Origin: an uncultured Bacteroidia bacterium
GTDB lineage: Bacteria; Bacteroidota; Bacteroidia; Bacteroidales; UBA932
DNA length: 64,000 bases
NCBI GenBank assembly: GCA_902801205.1
Contig: CADCHE010000004.1
Span: 1 to 64,000, forward strand
Direction of reading: 5' to 3'
Part shown: piece after piece, positions 50,779 to 59,421 of the stretch
Position numbering within the stretch: position 1 is the first letter of the stretch
Layout: each line of letters begins with the position of its first letter
The notes under the pieces: model-generated
Told to the model about the DNA's origin: nothing
Database searches by the model: none
What the model saw: the letters and a program-made list of their open reading frames with translations, nothing else
Translations under genes and position numbers: made by a program

Positions 50779-51918
50779 TCAACGGATGCGATGGAAAAAA
50801 CGCGCGGAAAAACCATGGTATTTCAGCAAGACCGGATTGGACTGCGAGCCGGCAATGACCGCTTCGTACTTCATTCTATTCTCCTGGTCCAATACCTTGG
50901 GATTGATGAATTCCGGCAAGGATTCCGGCTCAACGATTTGATACAATACACCATCTCTCTCCGTGGACACTTTCAAGCGTATTCCCTCGCTGAAGGTGTC
51001 TATGCAACAAGCCGCCCCTGATGCCGGCTCAACGATAATCGTATGTTCGCGGCCCTGAAAAAGCACATCGGCAATAAGGATTCCATCGACAGAGAGGATA
51101 TTCAGGAACGGGAAAACCGAGTCATAGAATTCATTCTGGAGGGATTTTAAAAAATCATACTGCGGCCCGGTCGTTTTCGTCAGATCTGCATTCCAGCGTC
51201 CGAAGTCCCAGGAATACTTGATTGACGTCTTTCCTTTTTCAAAATCGATCGTATAGATCTTCCCTGTCAGACCTTCGTAATAGCATACTTCGCCATCAAT
51301 GGTCACAAACGGGAAAGCGGCATTGAATTGCTTTTTCAAGTCGAATGCTGGAGAATAACGAAGGGGTTGGGCTTCCCCATCCCTCCAGACACATAGAGGA
51401 TTCTCCGCAGAGGAAGTGAATAACAATGTTCCCCAGTCCCCTTCAATAAACTTATGTACCGCGACCATTCCATCGATCCTATCCTTCCCGACAAAGGAGC
51501 CCGCAGAGTTATAAGTATATAGCGTACCACGGGGATCGAGAAGCCGGACTTGGCCCTCTTCGTCAGCCTGGATTCCATAGGCCAAAGTGTATTCATTCCC
51601 TGCATTGCCCCTTCTGGCCACTTCTCTTATAAACTTTCCATCAGCATCGAAAGAGACAAGACGCATGCTTTTCTCGTCCAGTACAAAAATAAAACTGTCC
51701 GTTACTGCCAGATATTGCGGTTCCGAATACTGGCCATTGGACAGTTGATATGCGTCATCCAAAGGGATGATCTCTACTTTATCAAAATAATCGAAAAAGG
51801 AGGATTCCTCGTTTCGAAGCGCCCCGAGATCAACATGCAGCACAACTCCTGCCTCCTTGCTGCAGGAGGCCAACAGAAAAATCGAAGCAAGGATGCTACA
51901 AGTCCGTCTCAAAACCAT
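50779..51918 (-). CDS. 6-bladed beta-propeller lipoprotein, array member 9
   Basis: 379 residues; lipobox LLASC with Cys19. A repeated strand pattern follows, with NEESSFFDYFDKVEIIPLDD near the start and the array motif ARRGNAGNEYTLAYG (about residues 98-112), then a DILSVDGILIADVLFQG-type strand late. This is the DUF5128/BF3164-like family of propeller lipoproteins in Bacteroidales; their ligand is unknown. It is the last member of the array, separated from the others by the 33-residue ORF and the AAA ATPase gene. It should be anchored in the envelope. Confidence 0.78.
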   Translation of the reverse strand: MVLRRTCSILASIFLLASCSKEAGVVLHVDLGALRNEESSFFDYFDKVEIIPLDDAYQLSNGQYSEPQYLAVTDSFIFVLDEKSMRLVSFDADGKFIREVARRGNAGNEYTLAYGIQADEEGQVRLLDPRGTLYTYNSAGSFVGKDRIDGMVAVHKFIEGDWGTLLFTSSAENPLCVWRDGEAQPLRYSPAFDLKKQFNAAFPFVTIDGEVCYYEGLTGKIYTIDFEKGKTSIKYSWDFGRWNADLTKTTGPQYDFLKSLQNEFYDSVFPFLNILSVDGILIADVLFQGREHTIIVEPASGAACCIDTFSEGIRLKVSTERDGVLYQIVEPESLPEFINPKVLDQENRMKYEAVIAGSQSNPVLLKYHGFSARFFHRIR

Positions 51919-51989
51919 CCAATCTTATTACTATCACAATAATCACTCTGTCATGATTGCTTTTTCCCCGTCCATCACCCCAGGTTTTC

Positions 51990-52091
51990 CTAAAAGAAAT
52001 CATCACCGCGACGGAGATTACCGGAAGACAACCAGGCGGAGCCGGCGACAACGGCAACTGCCGCTAAAAGAAATACTTTTTTCGTTTTCAT
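51990..52091 (-). CDS. Orphan 33-residue signal-peptide-like ORF
   Basis: Starts at ATG 52091 with MKTKKVFLLAAVAVVAGSAW and ends SSGNLRRGDDFF before TAG. The first 35 bases after the start codon are the same as the signal-peptide region of array member 8 (54706 downward), and the 12 bases before the start are also shared. It has its own TACTTTTG box 13 bases upstream. It may be a small exported peptide, or the truncated remains of a duplicated propeller gene. In other Bacteroides genomes propeller lipoproteins are, as I recall, found near short NVEALA-type peptides, but this one lacks that motif. Confidence 0.5.
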   Translation of the reverse strand: MKTKKVFLLAAVAVVAGSAWLSSGNLRRGDDFF

Positions 52092-52104
52092 GATACGATA
52101 ATTG

Positions 52105-52112
52105 CAAAAGTA
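52105..52112 (-). promoter_or_regulatory. -7 box for the 33-residue ORF
   Basis: CAAAAGTA on the plus strand is TACTTTTG on the minus strand, an exact TAnnTTTG, 13 bases before ATG 52091. Its presence argues that the small ORF is transcribed. Confidence 0.5.
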
Positions 52113-52256
52113 GACAATCGCAAGGCAGAAAGCAAAATAAAGAGACTTACACGGATAGATCTAAATCCGTGATAATCAGCATACTTTTTAATAAATAACC
52201 TTTCATCCAAGGGCCCATATCCTTTTCTGGATCAACCGCTCCCGCCAGGGAACAGG

Positions 52257-53453
52257 TCAATAGAGGAGACCTGCAAGCCAGAGAGGCAGTTTCTTGCCGA
52301 CAGGGAACTCCATTTCGTCAGCGAAGACATAGGAATCAGGAAGGTCCGCAATCTGCTCAAAAGACTTATCCTTCCCGCCGACCTCGACCGTTATCCGGCC
52401 GTCGATGACGAAATCGCCGGTGCTCTTCCCATACTCGACGGTATGCCCTTTAGAAAGCTGGTTCACGAAGAAGCACTCACGGACGGTCCCGACATTCTCC
52501 CTGGAACCCAGGGCATGCAGGATATTGGGATTGTGGACATATATCTTGTCAGGTTTCTGCATCTTGGTCACGGATACATTGCTGGAATAAAGAAGATGAA
52601 GCAGTTCAGCTTTCTTCATTCCTGACAGATAGCTCAGAACAGTAGCTTTGTTCAGCTCCAGGTACGAGGCAAGCTTGGCGATATTCACTTCGTATGGAAC
52701 GTTGTCACACAGGAAAAGCAGCATGGCCTTCAGTTTCCGGGTATTGGCGGGATCCACACCGCAGAATACGGTCATTTCCTGGTCAATGATATAATTGACC
52801 ACGTTTTCGATCCGAACGTAGTAATCATCCTCGTCCCCGTCAAAGAAAGGATAGTAACCGGCACGCAGGTATGCCTCAAAAAGAGGCTGGGGATGGCAGA
52901 GGTTGCAGACATCCGTGCAAATCGAATCAGGATCGGACAGAATGTCATCCAACTTGTATATCGGCACTTCGATCCCATGGTAGAACTTGAGGTACTCGCG
53001 GAAAGAGAGTCCGGCAAGATCGTAGCTGAGCGCACGTCTTGACAAGTCGGCATCGGCATTCAGGATCTGAAGGAGAGAGGAACCGGAGAAAGTGACCTTC
53101 ATGTCGGGATACAGATCGAAGATCTCCTTGATTTCCTTGCTCCAAGTAGGGTACTTGTGAACCTCATCGAGGAAAAGATGCTTTCCTCCCATCAGATGAA
53201 AGCGTTCAGCCAGGTCGAGCAGCGAATGACTGGTGAAGTACATGCTGTCCATCAGGCAATAAAGGGCCTCTCCAGCCTGGATTCCATAGTGGAGCTTGAT
53301 ATACTGCCGCATCAAGGTCGTTTTGCCGACGCCACGGGAGCCGCGTATGCCCACCAGCTGCTTTTCCCACTTGATGGCGTCCATCGCCTCCCGGATGATG
53401 TCAGTACTCACCTGGGAGATCAATAACCTGTGTTTCTTGAAGAGTGTTTCCAT
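52257..53453 (-). CDS. AAA-type ATPase with DUF4143
   Basis: 398 residues. Walker A is GSRGVGKTT (38-46) and Walker B HLFLDEVHK (92-100), followed by the sensor-like VTFSGSSLLQI. The C-terminal part has the DUF4143 pattern: YEVNIAKLASYLELNKATVLSYLSGMKKAELLHLL, a winged-helix-like segment, then HALGSRENVGTVRECFFVNQL and VEVGGKDKS with a nuclease-like fold. Such ATPases are common, mobile-looking single genes of unclear function, possibly in DNA or toxin-related processes. It sits in the middle of the propeller array without fitting it. Upstream is a palindrome (53520-53535) that could be its operator. Confidence 0.88.
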   Translation of the reverse strand: METLFKKHRLLISQVSTDIIREAMDAIKWEKQLVGIRGSRGVGKTTLMRQYIKLHYGIQAGEALYCLMDSMYFTSHSLLDLAERFHLMGGKHLFLDEVHKYPTWSKEIKEIFDLYPDMKVTFSGSSLLQILNADADLSRRALSYDLAGLSFREYLKFYHGIEVPIYKLDDILSDPDSICTDVCNLCHPQPLFEAYLRAGYYPFFDGDEDDYYVRIENVVNYIIDQEMTVFCGVDPANTRKLKAMLLFLCDNVPYEVNIAKLASYLELNKATVLSYLSGMKKAELLHLLYSSNVSVTKMQKPDKIYVHNPNILHALGSRENVGTVRECFFVNQLSKGHTVEYGKSTGDFVIDGRITVEVGGKDKSFEQIADLPDSYVFADEMEFPVGKKLPLWLAGLLY

Positions 53454-53519
53454 AAGTGTCTGAATTCCTTCGACAATAATACGACAGTTTATTCAAATAA
53501 CCAAATTTTAATAGAAAAA

Positions 53520-53535
53520 GGTTATCGCAATAACC
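53520..53535. promoter_or_regulatory. Palindrome upstream of the ATPase gene
   Basis: GGTTATCGCAATAACC has perfect 6-base arms around CGCA, 67 bases before the ATPase start. A half-site-like GGTTATTTG lies closer to the start on the minus strand (about 53496-53504). Symmetry and position suggest an operator. Confidence 0.45.
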
Positions 53536-53584
53536 GATTCCGGCTTCGTCAAAAGTCAATCCGCATCAGTCTAACTAAAAAGAG

Positions 53585-54736
53585 TCATAAACCGGGGATG
53601 GCAAGGGAAGAAACGTCCATTCTGTAGAGGGACTCCGTATCCGGATCGAGCAGATAAAGCCATTTTCCTGCAAGGTCGAATTCAAATGAACGGCAAGAGA
53701 CCTTCAGCGGTATTTCTGCCAATGGACGTCCTTCCCAGTCAAAAAGCATGATGCGAGGTTTGACACGTCGGTCGGATACATCATCCAGCGATGTCGTGCC
53801 CAAATACAAAGCAGCAAAAAAAGAATCATAGGCACGGATCGCCTCAAACTCAACCGGACGTAAAGGCCGGATCGCCTGCTCAGCACGGTAGATATCCGAT
53901 GGCGCCTTCCCGACACACAAAGTCAAAGATTTCGAATTCCCAGCATCTTCGGTATCATAAAGATGGATCGTATTGAGCGAAATCGAGGCTTCGGCAATCC
54001 TTCCACCACCAGGTCGGACGACAGGAATCGTCGACAGCACATTGAACAAGGACCCGTCCCCGGTCGTCTTGATATGCGCCCGGTTCAACTTGCCCATTTC
54101 CTGGGGAATATAAATAGAATCCTTGCAGGAAACTTTCCGCTCAATCCTCGTCGCATCTGGGGAGAGCGTCTTCAGATACACTTGAATTGAATCCAGCGGA
54201 TAATGCATCATGCAATTGGAATCATCTATGAAAACGGGCCGGGATGAGGTCAGGACGGTCGCATGAGCCGCCAACGATGCGGTAATATCAATGGTCAGCA
54301 AACGTCCCCGCTGTACGATGTTTCCAAACCAATGCCCGCCTTCCTCCCATAAAAGCATCTGAGAGAAAAAAAGCGGAAAAAGCACTTCATCCGGTCCGTT
54401 CCCCTTTTTCAGGAATGATCCTTTCCGTTGAAAAGAATCCAAGTCCAACCCTACGATGTACGCATCCGGATTTACGGTTGAAAGAAGAATGGTATGATCA
54501 CGAATCCGGATGTCGCGGACACCGGCCACTCCACAATCGACCTCTTGCTCTACACCGTCATCCAAACACTGAGGAAAGCTGTCAATGGCGCTTACTGAAT
54601 CAAGCACGCATGTCTGGTGCTGACTTATGCAAGAAGAGACCAGTAGCAGGGCGGAGCCGGCCATAGTAGCGACTGCCGCTAAAAGAAATACTTTTTTCGT
54701 TTTCAGGATACGATATAATTTATTATTTGCGAACAT
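53585..54736 (-). CDS. 6-bladed beta-propeller lipoprotein, array member 8
   Basis: 383 residues from ATG 54736. The lipobox is LLVSSC. The signal peptide proper (KTKKVFLLAAVATMAGSALLL) begins one codon after a CTG at 54704-54706, which is ATG in the orphan ORF at 52091 and GTG in member 2; either the upstream ATG 54736 or the CTG is used. The array motif is LKKGNGPDEVLF; later come RIAEASISLNTIHLYD, RAYDSFFAALYLGTTS and FDWEGRPLAEIPL. It is closest to member 2. The open frame to 54949 is not needed. A -7 box lies at 54796-54803. Confidence 0.75.
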   Translation of the reverse strand: MFANNKLYRILKTKKVFLLAAVATMAGSALLLVSSCISQHQTCVLDSVSAIDSFPQCLDDGVEQEVDCGVAGVRDIRIRDHTILLSTVNPDAYIVGLDLDSFQRKGSFLKKGNGPDEVLFPLFFSQMLLWEEGGHWFGNIVQRGRLLTIDITASLAAHATVLTSSRPVFIDDSNCMMHYPLDSIQVYLKTLSPDATRIERKVSCKDSIYIPQEMGKLNRAHIKTTGDGSLFNVLSTIPVVRPGGGRIAEASISLNTIHLYDTEDAGNSKSLTLCVGKAPSDIYRAEQAIRPLRPVEFEAIRAYDSFFAALYLGTTSLDDVSDRRVKPRIMLFDWEGRPLAEIPLKVSCRSFEFDLAGKWLYLLDPDTESLYRMDVSSLAIPGL

Positions 54737-54795
54737 ATACAATCTTGCTTTTCTTGAAATAACCTTACACTCGAAATCACTCTTCGTTTTCCAAA

Positions 54796-54803
54796 CAAAC
54801 ATA
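54796..54803 (-). promoter_or_regulatory. -7 box for array member 8
   Basis: CAAACATA on the plus strand is TATGTTTG on the minus strand, an exact TAnnTTTG. It lies 59 bases before ATG 54736 in the 115-base gap behind member 7. Confidence 0.45.
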
Positions 54804-54851
54804 AAAAAAGGATTCTGACATATTTGAGGAAGTCTCATTCTGAGGGATCGA

Positions 54852-55928
54852 TTACTTGAGCGACCACATGAACAAATAAGCGGCAGAAGGGTCCATCTCC
54901 GGGAAGGAATTCTCCAGGGTAGAAGAATGCATCGCGTACATACCAGCATTCATAAAGGAAATCAATCCCTGTTCGCAGTCAGAGAGCATGTATTGAAGGA
55001 GAAAAGATTCCAACGGAGTCAATTGTTGGGGATCTGCGGTTGTAACCCTGTTCCGCTCCGTATCAACAAAGGTGCACTGTAACTGAAAAAAAGGAAGAAT
55101 GAGCCATTTCCCATCACGGAAAATACCGGAATAACCGGGGAAGAATCCTGCATTGAATAATTTCAGTTGGGTCCCCAGCGAATAATCCTTTATACGGCCT
55201 TCCTCCTCTTCAGAGAGCTGTTTTTGATGCATCTGAAAGGTAATCGCAGGACGGAGCTTATCTTCGTCCAACGAATAGACCGCATTTTGAAAAGGAACGA
55301 TACACAGCAAGCGGGAGCCTGATTGCGTAAGTGGATGCTTACTGATGGGATACATGACATTTTCTGATCTGATGGGAAGAGAAAGGAGGGTCCGCATCTC
55401 CCCGGTGGGAAATTGCTGAAGCGTGTAGATATCCGCATCATCATTATAAATACCGTTGCAGAAGAAGATGTTTCCACCCGCCCATGCCGCCTGCGTGATA
55501 AAATGATCATCCAAGGAGTCCAGATCCCACTTGCGGATGAATCGCCCATCCAAGGTATACTCCAGCAGCCGGTTCAGTGCCCCATCAACCAGGAGGACAT
55601 GAAGCCCATCCTCAGAAAAGAAAAAAGTATCCAACCGTTGCCATTCTCCCGGTCCGCGACCTTTCCGGGAGATTTCCCGCAAAAAAGATCCGTCCTCTTG
55701 ATAACAGAAAAGACCCTGGTCCGTTCGGAGGAAAAAAATTCCGTCACGGAACTCGACTTGGGATGCTACAGAAAAAGGATGGTTCTTGTCCAGCGGGATG
55801 GCTTTGACACTTTCAAGTCCGGCATAGGACGATTCTTCCAAAGGAACGACCTGCATCGTCGAATCCGTTCTGCGTGAACAGGAAAACAGAAGCGTAAACA
55901 CGAATGCTATTACAATAAATTTATTCAT
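54852..55928 (-). CDS. 6-bladed beta-propeller lipoprotein, array member 7
   Basis: 358 residues; MNKFIVIAFVFTLLFSC gives lipobox LFSC with Cys17. VVPLEESSYAGLESVKAIPLDKNHPFS leads to strand pairs, and the motif SRKGRGPGEWQRLDTFFF is the best-conserved form of the array signature. DGRFIRKWDL and DNAVYSLDE-like turns mark further blades. Envelope lipoprotein, ligand unknown. It is preceded by a 194-base gap with a short ORF remnant, so it may have its own promoter (TATCTTTT on the minus strand near 56006-56013). Confidence 0.78.
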   Translation of the reverse strand: MNKFIVIAFVFTLLFSCSRRTDSTMQVVPLEESSYAGLESVKAIPLDKNHPFSVASQVEFRDGIFFLRTDQGLFCYQEDGSFLREISRKGRGPGEWQRLDTFFFSEDGLHVLLVDGALNRLLEYTLDGRFIRKWDLDSLDDHFITQAAWAGGNIFFCNGIYNDDADIYTLQQFPTGEMRTLLSLPIRSENVMYPISKHPLTQSGSRLLCIVPFQNAVYSLDEDKLRPAITFQMHQKQLSEEEEGRIKDYSLGTQLKLFNAGFFPGYSGIFRDGKWLILPFFQLQCTFVDTERNRVTTADPQQLTPLESFLLQYMLSDCEQGLISFMNAGMYAMHSSTLENSFPEMDPSAAYLFMWSLK

Positions 55929-56034
55929 AATTACAATATATTAATTCATAAAGAAACGCTATACATGAACTTCAATCCCTTGCTTTTTTTGCACTGGATT
56001 TCAACGAAAAAGATACTACAATAACCGTCGTGTT

Positions 56035-56109
56035 TCAGACAAGGAAAAGCGGGCCCAAAAGGACAAAGACTATAACGAAATAAAAACGCATCCGATGTTG
56101 AAAAATCAT
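56035..56109 (-). other. 24-codon signal-peptide-like remnant
   Basis: In the gap between members 6 and 7, ATG 56109 opens 24 codons (MIFQHRMRFYFVIVFVLLGPLFLV) and stops. It resembles only the hydrophobic core of a signal peptide. It starts 13 bases after the stop of member 6, the same spacing as between real array genes, so it may be the start of a lost tenth propeller gene. Confidence 0.35.
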
Positions 56110-56122
56110 ATCAGTAACTCCA

Positions 56123-57229
56123 TTATTTCCCGGAAGAGATCATCCCCGGGACGTCGTCTTTATACCATATTTTTCCCTGCGCCAAATTAAAAAAATAAAG
56201 GCGTTGATTGACTGCATCATACGATATAGAAAAAACGTCCTCCGGCAAATGATACTTTTTTAGCACATTCCCTTCCCAGTCGAAAACGTAGAGGACACGA
56301 CATGCGAAATGGTTCCCGCCATATGCATCCCCTGAATATAGCAAGAATACCTCACTGGTACTGGAGGCGACATGATAGAAACTCCAATACTGCGCCGACG
56401 CGTCAGATTCCTTCAACCCAGAAAGGGAGACTCCGCGCACAACGCCATCCTTTCCATCCACAAACAATAGCGTCGGGAAATAATTCAAAGCCAAACACAT
56501 GCGGTCCGTTGCAGGATTGTAGCAATTCCGGGATGAAAAAATCCCTTTTGCGGGAACAGATTCGAAGACGGAAGTTTGAGAATCCTTTGTATAATTATAC
56601 ACTTTGAACAATATTATCGAATCCATCACGCCGGTCCGCGTGTCGTATTGGAGAATCGTCGGGGCCTTCACCATACGATCGGATTTCACCGTCTCGCCCG
56701 AATCATACAGGATGAGTTTCCGATGGTCTGCTGAAAGGAAGGACGACGTGGCCGGAATGGTCGAATACGGGTCCGGATGGATCAAATAGGACCTGCTGAA
56801 TTGCGTTATTCCTTGCTCTAACGATGACGTAATGTTCCAGACCATGAAACGCCCTGTCGGGAAATCATACAGAAGCGATGCAACTCCGTTATCATTTTCG
56901 ATCATGCTGAAACGGCTTAGGCATTGAATCATTTCCTGGGGAGAACGCCCATGCAGGACGAAATCGCCCAGTTTCTTTCCTGTATTCATGGAATATATCT
57001 CCATGAAATGACCCGATTGGGGCAAGACATACGAAATCAGTAAAGAATCGTACACCACGATCTCTTTAAGGTCTTCCCTTTCCGGAATCACCTGCCAAGG
57101 ATGCCATTCTATTCCCTCCGCCATGGGGTCGGCAATCGTTTTCAAAGGGAACAACGCGGCCTTGTTCACGATTGAGCCACCAGAACATGATACGAAGAAA
57201 AAAAGAAGTATTAGCACGTTGATCTTCAT
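56123..57229 (-). CDS. 6-bladed beta-propeller lipoprotein, array member 6
   Basis: 368 residues from ATG 57229 (MKINVLILLFFFVSC, lipobox FVSC, Cys15). The frame is open to 57289 but overlaps member 5. The array motif is VLHGRSPQEMIQCL. Later features are YDTRTGVMDSIILFKVYN, VFDWEGNVLKKYHLP and YFFNLAQGKIWY, as in the other members. It starts 13 bases after the stop of member 5, so both share an mRNA. Confidence 0.78.
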   Translation of the reverse strand: MKINVLILLFFFVSCSGGSIVNKAALFPLKTIADPMAEGIEWHPWQVIPEREDLKEIVVYDSLLISYVLPQSGHFMEIYSMNTGKKLGDFVLHGRSPQEMIQCLSRFSMIENDNGVASLLYDFPTGRFMVWNITSSLEQGITQFSRSYLIHPDPYSTIPATSSFLSADHRKLILYDSGETVKSDRMVKAPTILQYDTRTGVMDSIILFKVYNYTKDSQTSVFESVPAKGIFSSRNCYNPATDRMCLALNYFPTLLFVDGKDGVVRGVSLSGLKESDASAQYWSFYHVASSTSEVFLLYSGDAYGGNHFACRVLYVFDWEGNVLKKYHLPEDVFSISYDAVNQRLYFFNLAQGKIWYKDDVPGMISSGK

Positions 57230-57242
57230 TTGAACGAATGGT

Positions 57243-58286
57243 TTATAAAGGATGGACTTCGGGGAGAGCCGCAAGAAAAAACTGCCCATCAGAACTGCGA
57301 ACGACAGAATACATTCGTCTCCCGATCATACAGATCCGCTCCAGTTCCATCTCTGTTTTCCACGCTGCCAACCCAACTCCTGACCAATCCCATAAGGCGA
57401 CATTGCAAAACTTCGGCTCATCGCAGTCCTTACTGTGCTCGCCATCGAATATGGTCCAGATTCCCTCCGTTTCCGGATACAGGTCGGAGAAGCCCCAAAG
57501 ACACGCGGAAGAAAACGTCCCATCCCGGTTTAACAAAACAGGGAAAACCTCCTTCGCAAAGAGCTTCCTGACAGTATAATCATGGACCTCGTAGCCCTCC
57601 AAGAGCCCTCCCAGCGTACTTCCTGCAACAAACCGGCTTCCGAGTGAAGCAAACTGGGAATAATTATATACAGCCCAATTGCTGGCATTGTCTTGATAAT
57701 AATACCCGTCGGACACGCTTAACGTATCTGACGAACGGGCAGAACGAACATAGAAACGCGATATGGCAGAACGGCTCAACGCCTGTTCGCTCGGGTTCTG
57801 CACATAGAGATAGCAACTGGTGTCCGGCTGATAGGAATACACATTGAACGCCGGGATATCCACCTTGTTCTCACAGATGGAAGATGCGCCGTCCGTAAGC
57901 AGTTCCAGAAGATTGAATACGACTTGTACTTTTTTCATACGATCGGTCAGAATAAAAGTTCCCGAACCGTCCATCGAAACATTACTGCAATGGATCATTT
58001 CCCCCGGCCCCCGCCCCCGGGGGATGGCATCCAGAAGAAAAGACTTCGCATCCAAATCAAAAACATGTACCCATGTGTCACTTTTGAGGTTCAGGCCTAT
58101 CATGACAAGATAGTGTTCGAAACCCATCAGGTCCACGATAGACGTATATTCCGACATCGTATCTGATATTCTCTCTATTGACGTTTTCGATTTCGTTCGA
58201 AACAGTTCGTCCTCCACCCGATGAGCATTGCACGATTGCAACAAAGGGAAGGAAATCAGGACAATAAGGAGAATTCGTCGATTCAT
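57243..58286 (-). CDS. 6-bladed beta-propeller lipoprotein, array member 5
   Basis: 347 residues; MNRRILLIVLISFPLLQSC, lipobox LLQSC with Cys19. Motif IPRGRGPGEMIHCS. A late LWDWSGVGLAAWKT replaces the FDWEG turn of the other members. Its ATG overlaps the stop of member 4 as ATGA (4 bases), and member 6 follows after 13 bases. Envelope lipoprotein, function unknown. Confidence 0.78.
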   Translation of the reverse strand: MNRRILLIVLISFPLLQSCNAHRVEDELFRTKSKTSIERISDTMSEYTSIVDLMGFEHYLVMIGLNLKSDTWVHVFDLDAKSFLLDAIPRGRGPGEMIHCSNVSMDGSGTFILTDRMKKVQVVFNLLELLTDGASSICENKVDIPAFNVYSYQPDTSCYLYVQNPSEQALSRSAISRFYVRSARSSDTLSVSDGYYYQDNASNWAVYNYSQFASLGSRFVAGSTLGGLLEGYEVHDYTVRKLFAKEVFPVLLNRDGTFSSACLWGFSDLYPETEGIWTIFDGEHSKDCDEPKFCNVALWDWSGVGLAAWKTEMELERICMIGRRMYSVVRSSDGQFFLAALPEVHPL

Positions 58287-59368
58287 TGATTCTGGAAGTT
58301 TGATCCATCCGCATCAGAAAGGAAGGACAGATCGTAACGGACAATACAATCATTCGCCGTGTCGATGCCGTACAAGAAACCATTCTTCTCATCGTAGGCG
58401 ATACTGCCAATTCGCTCATCGACACTCAATTCGAGCAAAAAGTCGCCTTCCCAATTGAAAACTTGAATGGCAGAGGGTCTGTCAGGGGCTGCCATATTAC
58501 CCAAAGGGCATGAAGGGTAAACGGCAAACAAGTAATCGGAAGCAGCCGCCATCGCAGAATAATACTGCACGAAGTCCGGAGCAATCATCCTGCTGATCGT
58601 AGATTTCCAATTCCTATACTCCTTGCTGGTAGAAACAGACCGAACACGTCCATGATCATCAATGAAAACAATCTGGGGGAAAAAAAGCATTGCAACCGCC
58701 GTCACTCCTTTTTGCGAATCTGCCGCACAAAGGCAACTGAGGTGCGTCATGAGCTGCTCCGCATCCAACCCTTGAAACAAAGGATAAGAACGGACGATTT
58801 GGCCCTTGGCATCTGAATGATGGAACACGAACTCATTGTTTTGCTTATCCATCGAAAAAAAAGAAGTTACGGATGAAGGAACCCATAAGACAGTGTTGTC
58901 CGGAATCCCCTTCCAGGATAATGGTTCATCACTGTCCGGCAGAGACAAAGCACTGGCATCAATCGAGCAAAACCGCCCCATCATGATGTCATAGACATGC
59001 ATGCAAACAGCACCAGGAGACGCCTTTGCGATACGGGGACTGAGCATCTCGGAGGGGCCACGCCCTTTTTTAATAAAAGATCCGAGATAACGGCCGCACT
59101 CCAGGGAATAGGCCTTGAACCAACTCGAATCACCGGCGGAGCCTATGTCTTGAACGACCAGAATGGAATCTCTCACAATCTGCAGATCAAGGAAATGTCC
59201 AACTTCCCCGAAAAAGCCGGAGAAGGACGTGTCTTTCTCAATATGTGCCGCATGCCTTGCCTTCACCATTTCCACAGGGACATCCTGGAAAATGCCGTTC
59301 CTGGAACAGGAAACAGCAGAGGCGGTCAGCATGAAGAGAAGCAGAATAAAGTAAAACCGGCGCATCAT
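58283..59368 (-). CDS. 6-bladed beta-propeller lipoprotein, array member 4
   Basis: 361 residues; signal RRFYFILLLFMLTASAVSC, lipobox AVSC with Cys21. Motif FIKKGRGPSEMLSPR. The tail has VFNWEGDFLLELSVDERIGSIAYD and FLYGIDTANDCIVRYDL, the last-blade pattern common to the array. It is translationally coupled to member 5 by a 4-base overlap. A 53-base gap separates it from member 3 upstream. Confidence 0.78.
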   Translation of the reverse strand: MMRRFYFILLLFMLTASAVSCSRNGIFQDVPVEMVKARHAAHIEKDTSFSGFFGEVGHFLDLQIVRDSILVVQDIGSAGDSSWFKAYSLECGRYLGSFIKKGRGPSEMLSPRIAKASPGAVCMHVYDIMMGRFCSIDASALSLPDSDEPLSWKGIPDNTVLWVPSSVTSFFSMDKQNNEFVFHHSDAKGQIVRSYPLFQGLDAEQLMTHLSCLCAADSQKGVTAVAMLFFPQIVFIDDHGRVRSVSTSKEYRNWKSTISRMIAPDFVQYYSAMAAASDYLFAVYPSCPLGNMAAPDRPSAIQVFNWEGDFLLELSVDERIGSIAYDEKNGFLYGIDTANDCIVRYDLSFLSDADGSNFQNQ

Positions 59369-59421
59369 TGTGTATTATTATTTATTTCTTAGCCCCTAGA
59401 GGGAGTGGATGGAGCAGTTCA

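Larger units (their letters stand above)
51919..52256. other. Gap holding an orphan small ORF and a hairpin
   Basis: 338 bases between propeller 9 and the ATPase gene. It contains the 33-codon ORF at 51990-52091 with its -7 box at 52105-52112, and an inverted repeat CACGGAT/ATCCGTG (52150-52156 and 52165-52171) that could be a weak terminator behind the ATPase gene. The rest shows nothing recognisable. Confidence 0.6.
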
